A stretch of DNA of 64,000 bases. Origin: a virus. Location of the stretch: the IMG/VR virus record IMGVR_UViG_3300042554_001855, positions 1 through 64,000 of that record; one strand, written 5' to 3'. The notes beneath the pieces were generated by a model. The model was given only the letters and a program-made list of their open reading frames with translations. It was not told the DNA's origin and made no database searches. Positions 56,000-64,000 of the stretch are shown one piece after another (within the stretch, counting starts at the first letter, position 1; each line of letters starts with the position of its first letter). The translations under genes and the position numbers were made by a program.

Positions 56000-58498
56000 T
56001 TACATGTGTGTATATCTAATGTGATTTATATTGCCTCTACCACCTTGTGATACAAGTCCTCCACAATATCCATTATTACCTGTATTACCATTTTGTGTCC
56101 CAAATACTTGACCAGTTCTAAGGTCTGCATAGAATCCATTCTTTGAAGCAGATGTTCCAGATACATCATAGAACCAGTTGCCCCATGCAGCATAAGGCTC
56201 ATACATATTATTTTTTAGTCGAAAGTTGGCATCAATTCTGTTTGGATCTTGGTCACCTCTTGCATTATAAGAATCATTTTGACAGTTGCCAGATACACCA
56301 TTATCAAATCCACCATGGAACCATTGACCAAGATTGTTCTTGGCTCTAGCAGCAAATGTTGAGTCATAACGATAAATTGCAACTTGAATGTGTGAACTGC
56401 TATGACCTTGATTAGAAGTCACAGACATTACATTTGTTGCGTTACTTCCATTATTAATTTGAACGTTTTGAAGTGTTGATTGATTGGTTGTACTGTTTTG
56501 AGAAATACTTAAATTATAATATCCATTATAACCACAAGAGTATAAAGTATTGTTGATAATCGAACTTCCCCTTGTGAGGTACATGAACATGTGACTGTTT
56601 CCACCTAGTTGCCAAACATCAATACAGTCAGTAAATGCAGTTCCTTGTCCTGTACCTTTGTTTCCTGATGTGCTAACAGGGTTTGATGCACCAGAGTACC
56701 CACTTGTTCTTACCTGAACAGGAACATATGTATTGAAGGTATGGTTGTGCCCTAGACCCCCATAACCATTATATCCCCAAGTAAAGACTGTGCCATTACC
56801 TTTGAGTAGAGCACAAGTTCCATGAGAACCACCACCGTTTATACTGAACTTTCTAACCCTACCGTTGGTTCCAGTTAATGTTCCAATATCATTGGCATCA
56901 ACACGAACGAGAACTGATTGGTTTGTTGTGTTTCCATTTCCAATTTGTCCATATCCATTGTATCCACATGCATACAAGTGGCCCAGATCAGTTAGAACAT
57001 ACAGTTGTCCATAGTTTCCACCAGTTGCCCAGATTGAAACAACTCTACCATAAACACCAGCACTAAAAGTAATCTGAGTTGGAACCTGTCTGTTAGTGGT
57101 ATCATTAAGACCTAATTGACCATAACCATTGTATCCCCATGACCAGATTTCTCTACTTCCGTCAGTGGGATTTTCAATCAGTGCATACATTGCATGGGAT
57201 TCGTTGTTATCTCCACCAGATGCAGCAGCAATACGAATTGCTCTCTTACCCCTCAAAGCAGTGGTTCCAGAAATATTAATATTGAAATATCCACATCTTA
57301 CTGGTTGTTGCGTGAAATTATTAGTATAGTTACCTCCACTATTTCCATTACCATTATATCCCATATAATGAACTTCGCCATTATTAAAAAGAACTAATGT
57401 ATTATATCCACCACTTTCAACTTGAATAACTTTTGGATATTCACCATCTGGAGTTGGTAAGACACCATCAAGATAATCAAGATTCACAAACTGAGCCATT
57501 GCCAACATATTATCGGTTGGACTCTGACCATCTGTGGAAGTGCCTCCAGATGTATAAACACTTTCTCCAATATTTACGAATTGATGTCTGCGATTTACAT
57601 ATCGCATATTGTATCTACACTGGTGCGTTCCATACGCCTTAGCAGGTCCAATACTATCACCCATTCCAACTAAAACTGTTCTTCCTGTTGCACCATCAGT
57701 TGAGTTAGTCGTGACGTTACAACCAAATGTTGGTAATGCACCACCACCATAAACACCAGTGTATCCTGTAACAGTTGTATCTACACTGATGGTTGGAGTT
57801 GAAGTATAACCACTTCCAGGATCAATAATATCACATTGAAAAACAGCTAGAGTTGCAGCATTAACATGGGCAACACCAACAAACCCACTTCCACCACCAC
57901 CAGAAGCAGTCAATCTTAACATAGCAGTGCTTGGACTTCCTGTTCTACCATTAACAGTATTTGTTTCTCTAATTAAAGACCCTGCAGTGTTGTAGAAAAC
58001 GGTATTGATTGTTCCAATAACTGACTGACTTCTTGCATTCCACAGTGGCTTGTAGGGTGGAGTATATCCCTCATTCATCCCCGCGAGGAATGCATTCTTT
58101 CGATACATTCCACCTTCAGATAATAATGCCCATTGAGTACCATCGTTTGTCAGTGGGTTATAGTTTGTATTTGCTTGCTTACAAATATAAGTATAGGTAT
58201 CATAGTATTTCCATATAGAGTTGTATGCATATTCTGGATATACAGTTACAATATCATTTAATTGATATGCCGTTCCAGAATTCCATTCGCCCCTTTCTCT
58301 TGTCAAACCAGAAAGTTTTTCCCAAATTGCTGAAGAAGCAACTCCTGGAACTTGAGAACCACTAGAGTTTGCTGTCTTACAAAGATATTGGGAACCAACA
58401 TAAGTTACGATATCATCTACGGTATATGATGATGAGGTATTATATTCACCTCTAACATTATACCTAACTTTTCCAATAATACTTGTTGTAATTGCCAT
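56000..58498 (-). CDS. RCC1-repeat tail fibre protein, 832 aa
   Basis: N-terminal modules RGEYNTSSSYTVDDIVTYVG and RGEWNSGTAYQLNDIVTVY; a Gly-rich insert (ASGGGGSGFVGVAHV); then RCC1 blades IWSWGYNGYGQLGLN, LYACGYNGYGQIGNG and VFTWGYNGYGGLGHN. Clearest RCC1 signature of the three. Follows the giant collagen-like fibre by 4 bases, so probably the same virion appendage. Confidence 0.75.
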   Translation of the reverse strand: MAITTSIIGKVRYNVRGEYNTSSSYTVDDIVTYVGSQYLCKTANSSGSQVPGVASSAIWEKLSGLTRERGEWNSGTAYQLNDIVTVYPEYAYNSIWKYYDTYTYICKQANTNYNPLTNDGTQWALLSEGGMYRKNAFLAGMNEGYTPPYKPLWNARSQSVIGTINTVFYNTAGSLIRETNTVNGRTGSPSTAMLRLTASGGGGSGFVGVAHVNAATLAVFQCDIIDPGSGYTSTPTISVDTTVTGYTGVYGGGALPTFGCNVTTNSTDGATGRTVLVGMGDSIGPAKAYGTHQCRYNMRYVNRRHQFVNIGESVYTSGGTSTDGQSPTDNMLAMAQFVNLDYLDGVLPTPDGEYPKVIQVESGGYNTLVLFNNGEVHYMGYNGNGNSGGNYTNNFTQQPVRCGYFNINISGTTALRGKRAIRIAAASGGDNNESHAMYALIENPTDGSREIWSWGYNGYGQLGLNDTTNRQVPTQITFSAGVYGRVVSIWATGGNYGQLYVLTDLGHLYACGYNGYGQIGNGNTTNQSVLVRVDANDIGTLTGTNGRVRKFSINGGGSHGTCALLKGNGTVFTWGYNGYGGLGHNHTFNTYVPVQVRTSGYSGASNPVSTSGNKGTGQGTAFTDCIDVWQLGGNSHMFMYLTRGSSIINNTLYSCGYNGYYNLSISQNSTTNQSTLQNVQINNGSNATNVMSVTSNQGHSSSHIQVAIYRYDSTFAARAKNNLGQWFHGGFDNGVSGNCQNDSYNARGDQDPNRIDANFRLKNNMYEPYAAWGNWFYDVSGTSASKNGFYADLRTGQVFGTQNGNTGNNGYCGGLVSQGGRGNINHIRYTHM

Positions 58499-58502
58499 AT
58501 TA

Positions 58503-61500
58503 TTATACCGCTGTCGTTACTTGTAAGTATCCAGTCGAACTGATGGACATTGATATGGATGCTGTAAGAGCAAAGAAATCGGCAAGGATTGGTGCTCTTG
58601 TATCACGAACAAGTGGGTTAGTGTCATTTGCTTCATAAGTATCAGAACCTGTAATTGCAGTCAATCTGAGGTTTCCATAATCAGAAACATCATTCTTATC
58701 AGTATTTATAGCCAAATAATGATAGGCGTTTGTGCCCGTATTATTTACCCAAACGGTTCCCGTTCCCGTTGAGGATAGAAGTTGTCCTGAAGTTCCTGCA
58801 CTGTTTGTTCCATCACGAAGTCTATTCTTGAGTTGGATATTTTGTTCAATAATAGTATCACCAGCATTATCCATGGTAACTGCAAGAGTTCCCCCTGGAG
58901 TTGTATTGCTTGTAATATCACTTGTGTTGTTTGTATAGAATCTAAATCTACCTCCAACTGCTGTTCTACCAGCAACAAGGTAGTTGTCACCATTATTTCC
59001 AAAAGCAATACCATTCCACCAGAAGGTTCCAGAGTAACTATTATCCGCTGAAGTATATGCGACTCTATGGAAAGATCCACCTACAGGTTGCCCAAAATTA
59101 CCAGAAGAAGTTAATAAACCAAGTGTTGTGTAAGAAAGTGATCTACCAGCAGATCCTGCAGCAGCATTATAGAATGTAAATCCTTGGTTGAATAGTAAAT
59201 ATGAGGAGGTATCGGTTCCTGGAGCAATATAAGATCCACTAGTTGTAGTATGCCTTACGTTATAACCAATACCACCATAAGAACCACCAGAATAACCAGC
59301 GACAAGACCACGACCTTCAGTGCCACCAGAACCTAAGTTAATATTGTAAGTTCCAGTGAAGTCATAGTGGTTTGATGCAGCAATGTTAGCAACACTCAAA
59401 ACATTAGTGCTTGCATTAAACGCAAATGCAGTCGCAGTTGATCTACTCTTAGGTGTTGCATTAGACCCAAGAGTTGAGACCATGACAGGATATAGAGTCG
59501 TGGTCGAAGTATCATCTATCGATAGAATTGCATTCGAAGGTCCAATTAGACCTTGAGTGCCCTGAGTTCCTTGAGTTCCATTATTACCTTGAATACCCTG
59601 AGGTCCTGTGGTCCCCTGAAAACCTTGAATTCCCTGCCGACCCTGAATACCTTGAGTCCCTTGAGGACCTGTAATTCCTTGGATACCTTGAGCACCAGTA
59701 ATACCCTGAGTACCCTGAACACCTTGAATACCTTGCGAACCCATAGGTCCAAAGGCAAGATTATTGAATGCAAGGTTTGAAGTATAAATTGAGCTATCAA
59801 GGAATAAAGCACTTCCTGGAGAGCGATTAACTTGTCTCAGTAGAGTTCCATTCAGATAATAGCGAACGGTTGTTCCATCATAAAGAACGTATGCAGTATC
59901 CGTAGCAGTGTATGTTCCTGACGAATAAACAGAAGTTCCACCCTCATAAATTGAGACTGTTCCATTATCAAAGTAGAAAGCATAATCAATCGATGAGAAA
60001 CTAGTATCAGTTGTTGGGTCTGAGTTAAGACCAAACATTGCAAAACCAGTTGTTGAAGATATTCTTGCGGTTGCATAGACACCAAGAACATATCCCTGAA
60101 CAGAATAGACTGAGGAATCCCAAGAAGCGTTTGTGCCACCAGTCTTTGTGAATGTTGAAGAGTCTGTAGTAGATTGAGTTACATTAACAAGAACAGGAGT
60201 CCAATCGGAACCACCACGAGTTCCAGTAATACCTTGTACTCCTTGAGAACCAGTGGTTCCTTGCGTTCCTTGAGAACCAGTGGTTCCTTGTGTTCCAGTT
60301 GTGCCTTGAATACCTTGCCTACCCTGAATACCTTGAGCACCCTGAGTTCCCAAAGTTCCAGAAATACCCTGAATACCCTGAGTACCTTGAGTTCCAGTCT
60401 GTCCCTGAATACCCTGAGTACCTTGAGTTCCAGTCTGTCCCTGAATACCCTGAGTTCCTTGAACTCCCTGGATTCCTTGACGACCTTGAACACCCTGAGC
60501 ACCAGTTGCACCATCAATACCCTGTCTGCCTTGTAATCCTTGAGAACCTTGGGTGCCATTTGCACCAGCAGTTCCTTGAGCACCTAAGACGCCTTGAATA
60601 CCCTGAACACCTTGATTTCCAAGTGTTCCCTGAACACCTTGAACACCCTGCTCACCAGTAGTTCCTTGTGTGCCTTGACGACCTTGAACACCTTGGAATC
60701 CTTGAGAACCATCAGTTCCCTGAGTACCTTGGCGACCTTGAACACCCTGAGCTCCAGTATCTCCAGTGATACCCTGAAGACCCTGGCGACCCTGAATACC
60801 TTGATCACCTTGAACACCTTGAACACCTTGAGTTCCTTGAATACCCTGACCACCAACTGTACCCTGAGTTCCAACTGTTCCTTGAGAACCTGTTACACCT
60901 TGGAATCCTTGAATACCTTGAGCTCCTGTGGTTCCTTGGGCACCTGTAATTCCCTGAACACCTTGCTCACCTTTAATACCTTGAGCACCCTGCTGACCAG
61001 TCGTTCCTTGGATGCCCTGAATACCCTGACCACCAGTGGTTCCTTGTGTTCCCTGCTGACCTACTGTACCTTGAGTACCTAATAGACCCTGAACACCTTG
61101 AACACCTTGAATACCTTGACGACCTTGAGTGCCTTGCTCACCTTGGATTCCTTGAGCCCCCTGTCTTCCTTGAACACCCTGGATACCTTGCTCACCTTGT
61201 GTCCCCTGAGTTCCCTGAACACCTTGTTCTCCAAAATTACCTTGAATACCCTGAATACCTTGACGACCTTGTGTGCCTTGGACACCTTGAATTCCTTGCT
61301 GACCAAGATCACCTGTTCTACTAAATTCTACAGAAAGTAGTTCATTGTTAGAAGGTAAAGTTCCAGAAATAAAGGTAACACCAATAGTATAGTAACCAGT
61401 ACTATTAGTTACTGAATCAATTTGCCATACATTAACTATTGTTCCAGTTGGAGAAGCTGATGTAATTACTAAGTATCCCTTGACAGTACTTGTTGAATCA

Positions 61501-64000
61501 TCCCAGATTCCATACCAACCAGTTTGTAAGTTTGAATAATAATCTTGGTTATCAATATAAATTGCATTTACTGATCCAATTGTTCCGCTGTTATACCTGA
61601 TGAATCCAGTGCCTGGGTCAGAATTTGTTGTAGTTGTACTAAATTGATAATTAACACCACCCTTGTTTCCAGAAATACCTTGGATACCTTGATATCCTTG
61701 AATACCTTGTGTCCCCTGTACTCCCTGCTCACCCTGAATGCCTTGAGTTCCTTGGTCTCCTACTGTTCCTTGAGTACCTTGGCGACCTTGAACACCCTGA
61801 ACACCTTGACGACCCTGAACACCTTGAGCACCATCAGTTCCTTGAGTACCTACATCACCCTGAATACCTTGGCGACCCTGAATACCTTGGCGACCCTGAA
61901 GACCTTGAGTTCCTTGTTCGCCTTGAAGACCCTGCTCACCTTGAGTTCCTTGAACACCCTGGATTCCCTGACGACCCTGAGTTCCTTGAATACCTTGAGT
62001 ACCCTGAATACCCTGAGTACCTTGCTCACCCTGAACGCCTTGGATGCCTTGAGTACCTTGAGTACCTTGAGTACCTTGAACACCTTGGATACCTTGACGA
62101 CCTTGAGTGCCTTGAACGCCCTGAACACCTTGAGCGCCAGTAATACCCTGAGTTCCTTGCTCACCCTGAATACCTTGAACACCTTGAGTACCTTGCTCAC
62201 CCTGAATACCTTGAACACCCTGAGTACCTTGGGTTCCTTGAGTGCCTTGGACACCCTGACGACCTTGAAGACCCTGCTGACCTTGAACGCCTTGAACACC
62301 CTGAACACCTTGAGTGCCTTGGACACCTTGAACACCCTGGCGACCTTGGAGAGCAACTTCTTCAATCAGCGACCAGGTTACTCCAACTCCTGTAGAGGTA
62401 AGAACTGAAGTCGTTGTTCCAACTTGATTAACAGTATCATAAAGTGGTCCCTTAAATGCAACTCCACTAAAGGCAGTAATTAATCCAGCAGAACTAAACT
62501 GTGAAGCATGTAATACTGTAGTTGTTGTAATTCCAAGAGTGCTGATTCCACTGACATTTACTCCAGTGAGTTTTGGAGTTTGAGCAACAGATACAATTCC
62601 CGAAGAAACCGTTAAATTAGTTGCATCAAATGCAGCAATACCTTTTGTAGTATCAGTTGCAAATGTATGAGTATTGCTTGTAATAACGCCAGTTACTCTT
62701 CCATAAGAATCAACATTAATTTGAGTAACAAAAGAAGTATCACCGCTTGTTAGTGAAGACTTAGAAGTTGCAACAGTTGCTAAATCAATATCGTCAGCAT
62801 TAACAACAATTCTTGATGTACTTGCTGTACCGACAGCCAGTTCAGTGACAAGACTATTATAAAGACCAGCACCAGCAAGAGTTTGAGTTGGAGCTGTGAA
62901 TTGTGTCCATTCTAATGCCGATGTACCAACACCGACATTACCCCTTGTGATATGAACCCAACCAGTGCCGCCATTAATTACACCATCACCAATGAATGTA
63001 AAGTCACCAGGAGCAATTTCAGCATCTTCATCATAATTTGCATCTCTGACTAATTCCCAAGAAGTAGATCCACTACCAGCTCTTGTGATGTTGTAAATAC
63101 CATTTTCAAATAAATTCGTTTGATCTTTAACAAGAATTCTTTCATCAAATATAGATGTAACACCATCAACTATAAGTGTTCCAATCCCAACACCCCACAG
63201 CTTTGCTCCAACTCCAGCAAAACCATTATCATAATATGAAGAAAGATTTGAAGTCGTTGCAACAGACACAGACTTCTGAATTGTAATCGCAGACTGGAAG
63301 TTGTCCAGATAGTTCTTCGTTACAAGTTCATTGGTTGCACTTGGAATGGTCTCAGTTGCAAAGAAACGATAACCATAAACATTACTTGAAATTCCAGCCT
63401 CACCATTTACGGTGAGGGTTCTGTTCATCACATTGGTTCCAACACCAACACGATTTGCTGCAGAATCATAAACAAGAGTTGCAGCACCAGCAAAAATTCC
63501 GTTATCATTATATTGGACTTGCTGGTTACTACCTGCAGCAGTGGTTGCCTGAACAGTGATTGTTGAAATATTTCCAGAAGAGCTGGCAGTAATTCCACTA
63601 CCAACGAAATTGACAATCGTTACAGCTCCAAGAGTTCCTACCTGAACACCTTCATCTTGAATTGTAATACCTGTGATTGCATTTGCAGGAGCACCATCTA
63701 CCCAATCAATGCCATCTGCAGTTGAGATAAGAACCTGACCACTTGTTCCAGCTTGATTATTCTTATCGTAAAGTGCTCCCTGAAGTCTGATTGCACCAGC
63801 AACATCTAAATGTCTAGATGGTAATGTTGTATTAATACCAACATAACCAGTCAAACCTTCAACGAATACATCATCATTTAAGTTGATATCAACATCAGAT
63901 CCATCTCCAAGTTTTACATAATCTTGTGCTCCTTCAAAAATATCAACTAATTGAACTCCACCAGCATTGATTCTGATTCTATCTTCCGTTAATCTAATAA
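58503..64000 (-). CDS. Giant collagen-like tail fibre, 5' end beyond window
   Basis: The frame stays open to the right edge with no ATG in the last 150 bases, so the true start lies outside; at least 1831 codons. Domains from the visible end: VGINTTLPSRHLDVAGAI-type beta modules; three Gly-x-Gln collagen runs; two globular inserts, one with lectin-like strands (WTPVLVNVTQSTTDSST, TAYVLYDGTTVRYYLNG); and a Gly/Ser/Thr beta C-terminus (RGLVAGYSGGSYGGIGY). A long, kinked, trimeric fibre is expected. Confidence 0.85.
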   Translation of the reverse strand, partial: IRLTEDRIRINAGGVQLVDIFEGAQDYVKLGDGSDVDINLNDDVFVEGLTGYVGINTTLPSRHLDVAGAIRLQGALYDKNNQAGTSGQVLISTADGIDWVDGAPANAITGITIQDEGVQVGTLGAVTIVNFVGSGITASSSGNISTITVQATTAAGSNQQVQYNDNGIFAGAATLVYDSAANRVGVGTNVMNRTLTVNGEAGISSNVYGYRFFATETIPSATNELVTKNYLDNFQSAITIQKSVSVATTSNLSSYYDNGFAGVGAKLWGVGIGTLIVDGVTSIFDERILVKDQTNLFENGIYNITRAGSGSTSWELVRDANYDEDAEIAPGDFTFIGDGVINGGTGWVHITRGNVGVGTSALEWTQFTAPTQTLAGAGLYNSLVTELAVGTASTSRIVVNADDIDLATVATSKSSLTSGDTSFVTQINVDSYGRVTGVITSNTHTFATDTTKGIAAFDATNLTVSSGIVSVAQTPKLTGVNVSGISTLGITTTTVLHASQFSSAGLITAFSGVAFKGPLYDTVNQVGTTTSVLTSTGVGVTWSLIEEVALQGRQGVQGVQGTQGVQGVQGVQGQQGLQGRQGVQGTQGTQGTQGVQGIQGEQGTQGVQGIQGEQGTQGITGAQGVQGVQGTQGRQGIQGVQGTQGTQGTQGIQGVQGEQGTQGIQGTQGIQGTQGRQGIQGVQGTQGEQGLQGEQGTQGLQGRQGIQGRQGIQGDVGTQGTDGAQGVQGRQGVQGVQGRQGTQGTVGDQGTQGIQGEQGVQGTQGIQGYQGIQGISGNKGGVNYQFSTTTTNSDPGTGFIRYNSGTIGSVNAIYIDNQDYYSNLQTGWYGIWDDSTSTVKGYLVITSASPTGTIVNVWQIDSVTNSTGYYTIGVTFISGTLPSNNELLSVEFSRTGDLGQQGIQGVQGTQGRQGIQGIQGNFGEQGVQGTQGTQGEQGIQGVQGRQGAQGIQGEQGTQGRQGIQGVQGVQGLLGTQGTVGQQGTQGTTGGQGIQGIQGTTGQQGAQGIKGEQGVQGITGAQGTTGAQGIQGFQGVTGSQGTVGTQGTVGGQGIQGTQGVQGVQGDQGIQGRQGLQGITGDTGAQGVQGRQGTQGTDGSQGFQGVQGRQGTQGTTGEQGVQGVQGTLGNQGVQGIQGVLGAQGTAGANGTQGSQGLQGRQGIDGATGAQGVQGRQGIQGVQGTQGIQGQTGTQGTQGIQGQTGTQGTQGIQGISGTLGTQGAQGIQGRQGIQGTTGTQGTTGSQGTQGTTGSQGVQGITGTRGGSDWTPVLVNVTQSTTDSSTFTKTGGTNASWDSSVYSVQGYVLGVYATARISSTTGFAMFGLNSDPTTDTSFSSIDYAFYFDNGTVSIYEGGTSVYSSGTYTATDTAYVLYDGTTVRYYLNGTLLRQVNRSPGSALFLDSSIYTSNLAFNNLAFGPMGSQGIQGVQGTQGITGAQGIQGITGPQGTQGIQGRQGIQGFQGTTGPQGIQGNNGTQGTQGTQGLIGPSNAILSIDDTSTTTLYPVMVSTLGSNATPKSRSTATAFAFNASTNVLSVANIAASNHYDFTGTYNINLGSGGTEGRGLVAGYSGGSYGGIGYNVRHTTTSGSYIAPGTDTSSYLLFNQGFTFYNAAAGSAGRSLSYTTLGLLTSSGNFGQPVGGSFHRVAYTSADNSYSGTFWWNGIAFGNNGDNYLVAGRTAVGGRFRFYTNNTSDITSNTTPGGTLAVTMDNAGDTIIEQNIQLKNRLRDGTNSAGTSGQLLSSTGTGTVWVNNTGTNAYHYLAINTDKNDVSDYGNLRLTAITGSDTYEANDTNPLVRDTRAPILADFFALTASISMSISSTGYLQVTTAV
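59545..62355 (-). repeat. Three collagen-like repeat tracts (9-base units)
   Basis: Gly-x-Gln coding units in tracts of about 59545-59745, 60205-61315 and 61665-62355, split by globular domains. Longer units such as G-x-Q-G-I-Q-G-V-Q recur, indicating past duplication or slippage. Confidence 0.9.

Noticed and set aside
59545-62355. CRISPR-like array
   Set aside because: Repeats are 9-base in-frame coding units without spacers of constant length.
61644-62408. Plus-strand ORF of 254 codons, and similar ones at 60594-61082 and 61709-62143
   Set aside because: Same artefact: antisense or shifted reading of the collagen repeats in the giant fibre gene.
58503-63854. Taking the giant collagen-like gene to start at 63854
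   Set aside because: The codon there is TTG in the middle of an open frame that continues to 64000 with typical fibre sequence; the gene is cut by the window edge.

Overview
The window reads as part of the genome of a T4-like cyanophage (a contractile-tailed phage of cyanobacteria). The evidence is a set of T4-type morphogenesis and replication genes: gp26, gp27, gp5, gp48, gp53, gp54, gp4, gp32, gp33 and gp59. Genes usual in cyanophages occur with them: PhoH-like ATPase, ThyX, glutaredoxin, a CpeT-like bilin-lyase-family protein, a DUF1825-like and a DUF4278-like protein, and collagen-like tail fibres. The DNA is AT-rich, genes are tightly packed, and nearly all lie on the minus strand; only about 35.46-38.0 kb is on the plus strand. 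Family names come from recognising protein sequence, not from searches.

Layout. (1) 0-7.6 kb: about 30 small minus-strand genes, mostly unknown, chained by 4-base start/stop overlaps. They are fed by host-type sigma-70 promoters (a consensus one at 4984-5012) and include a CpeT-like gene and a 2OG-Fe(II) oxygenase. (2) 7.65-8.9 kb: a DEAH-box helicase. (3) 9.0-17.0 kb: two large fibre-like virion proteins, one ending in an S74 self-cleaving chaperone. (4) 17.3-18.1 kb: three tRNA genes, an orphan Phd/YefM-like antitoxin and a small ORF under another consensus promoter. (5) 18.1-35.4 kb: a collagen-like collar fibre, structural proteins, the spike tip, gp5, gp27, two tape-measure/hub proteins (one with a lytic transglycosylase domain), gp26 and gp54. 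(6) 35.46-38.0 kb, plus strand: gp4, an unknown structural gene, gp48 and gp53, diverging from gp54 between two late-type promoter elements. (7) 38.0-44.5 kb: gp32, DUF1825, gp59, gp33, a PD-(D/E)XK nuclease, PhoH, ThyX and small genes. (8) 44.6-46.2 kb: DUF6433, small proteins, glutaredoxin. (9) 46.25-50.5 kb: a cassette of 2OG oxygenase, GT2 glycosyltransferase, two-domain methyltransferase and GH130-like protein. (10) 50.5-64 kb: three RCC1-repeat fibres, a companion protein and a giant collagen-like fibre that runs off the right edge.

The most notable new signal is between gp26 and the 58-codon ORF after it. A T TTT TTC slippery heptamer sits in the correct frame just before the gp26 stop, a hairpin can form 9 bases downstream, and the next ORF is open in the -1 frame. 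This matches the programmed frameshift of tail-assembly chaperones (lambda G/GT type), and it lies directly before the tape-measure-like genes. Other points: the lytic domain sits in a hub/tape-measure protein, not in gp5; gp32 has lost its zinc cysteines; a protein-modification-like cassette borders the fibre genes; and strong host-type promoters contrast with TAAATA late-type elements.
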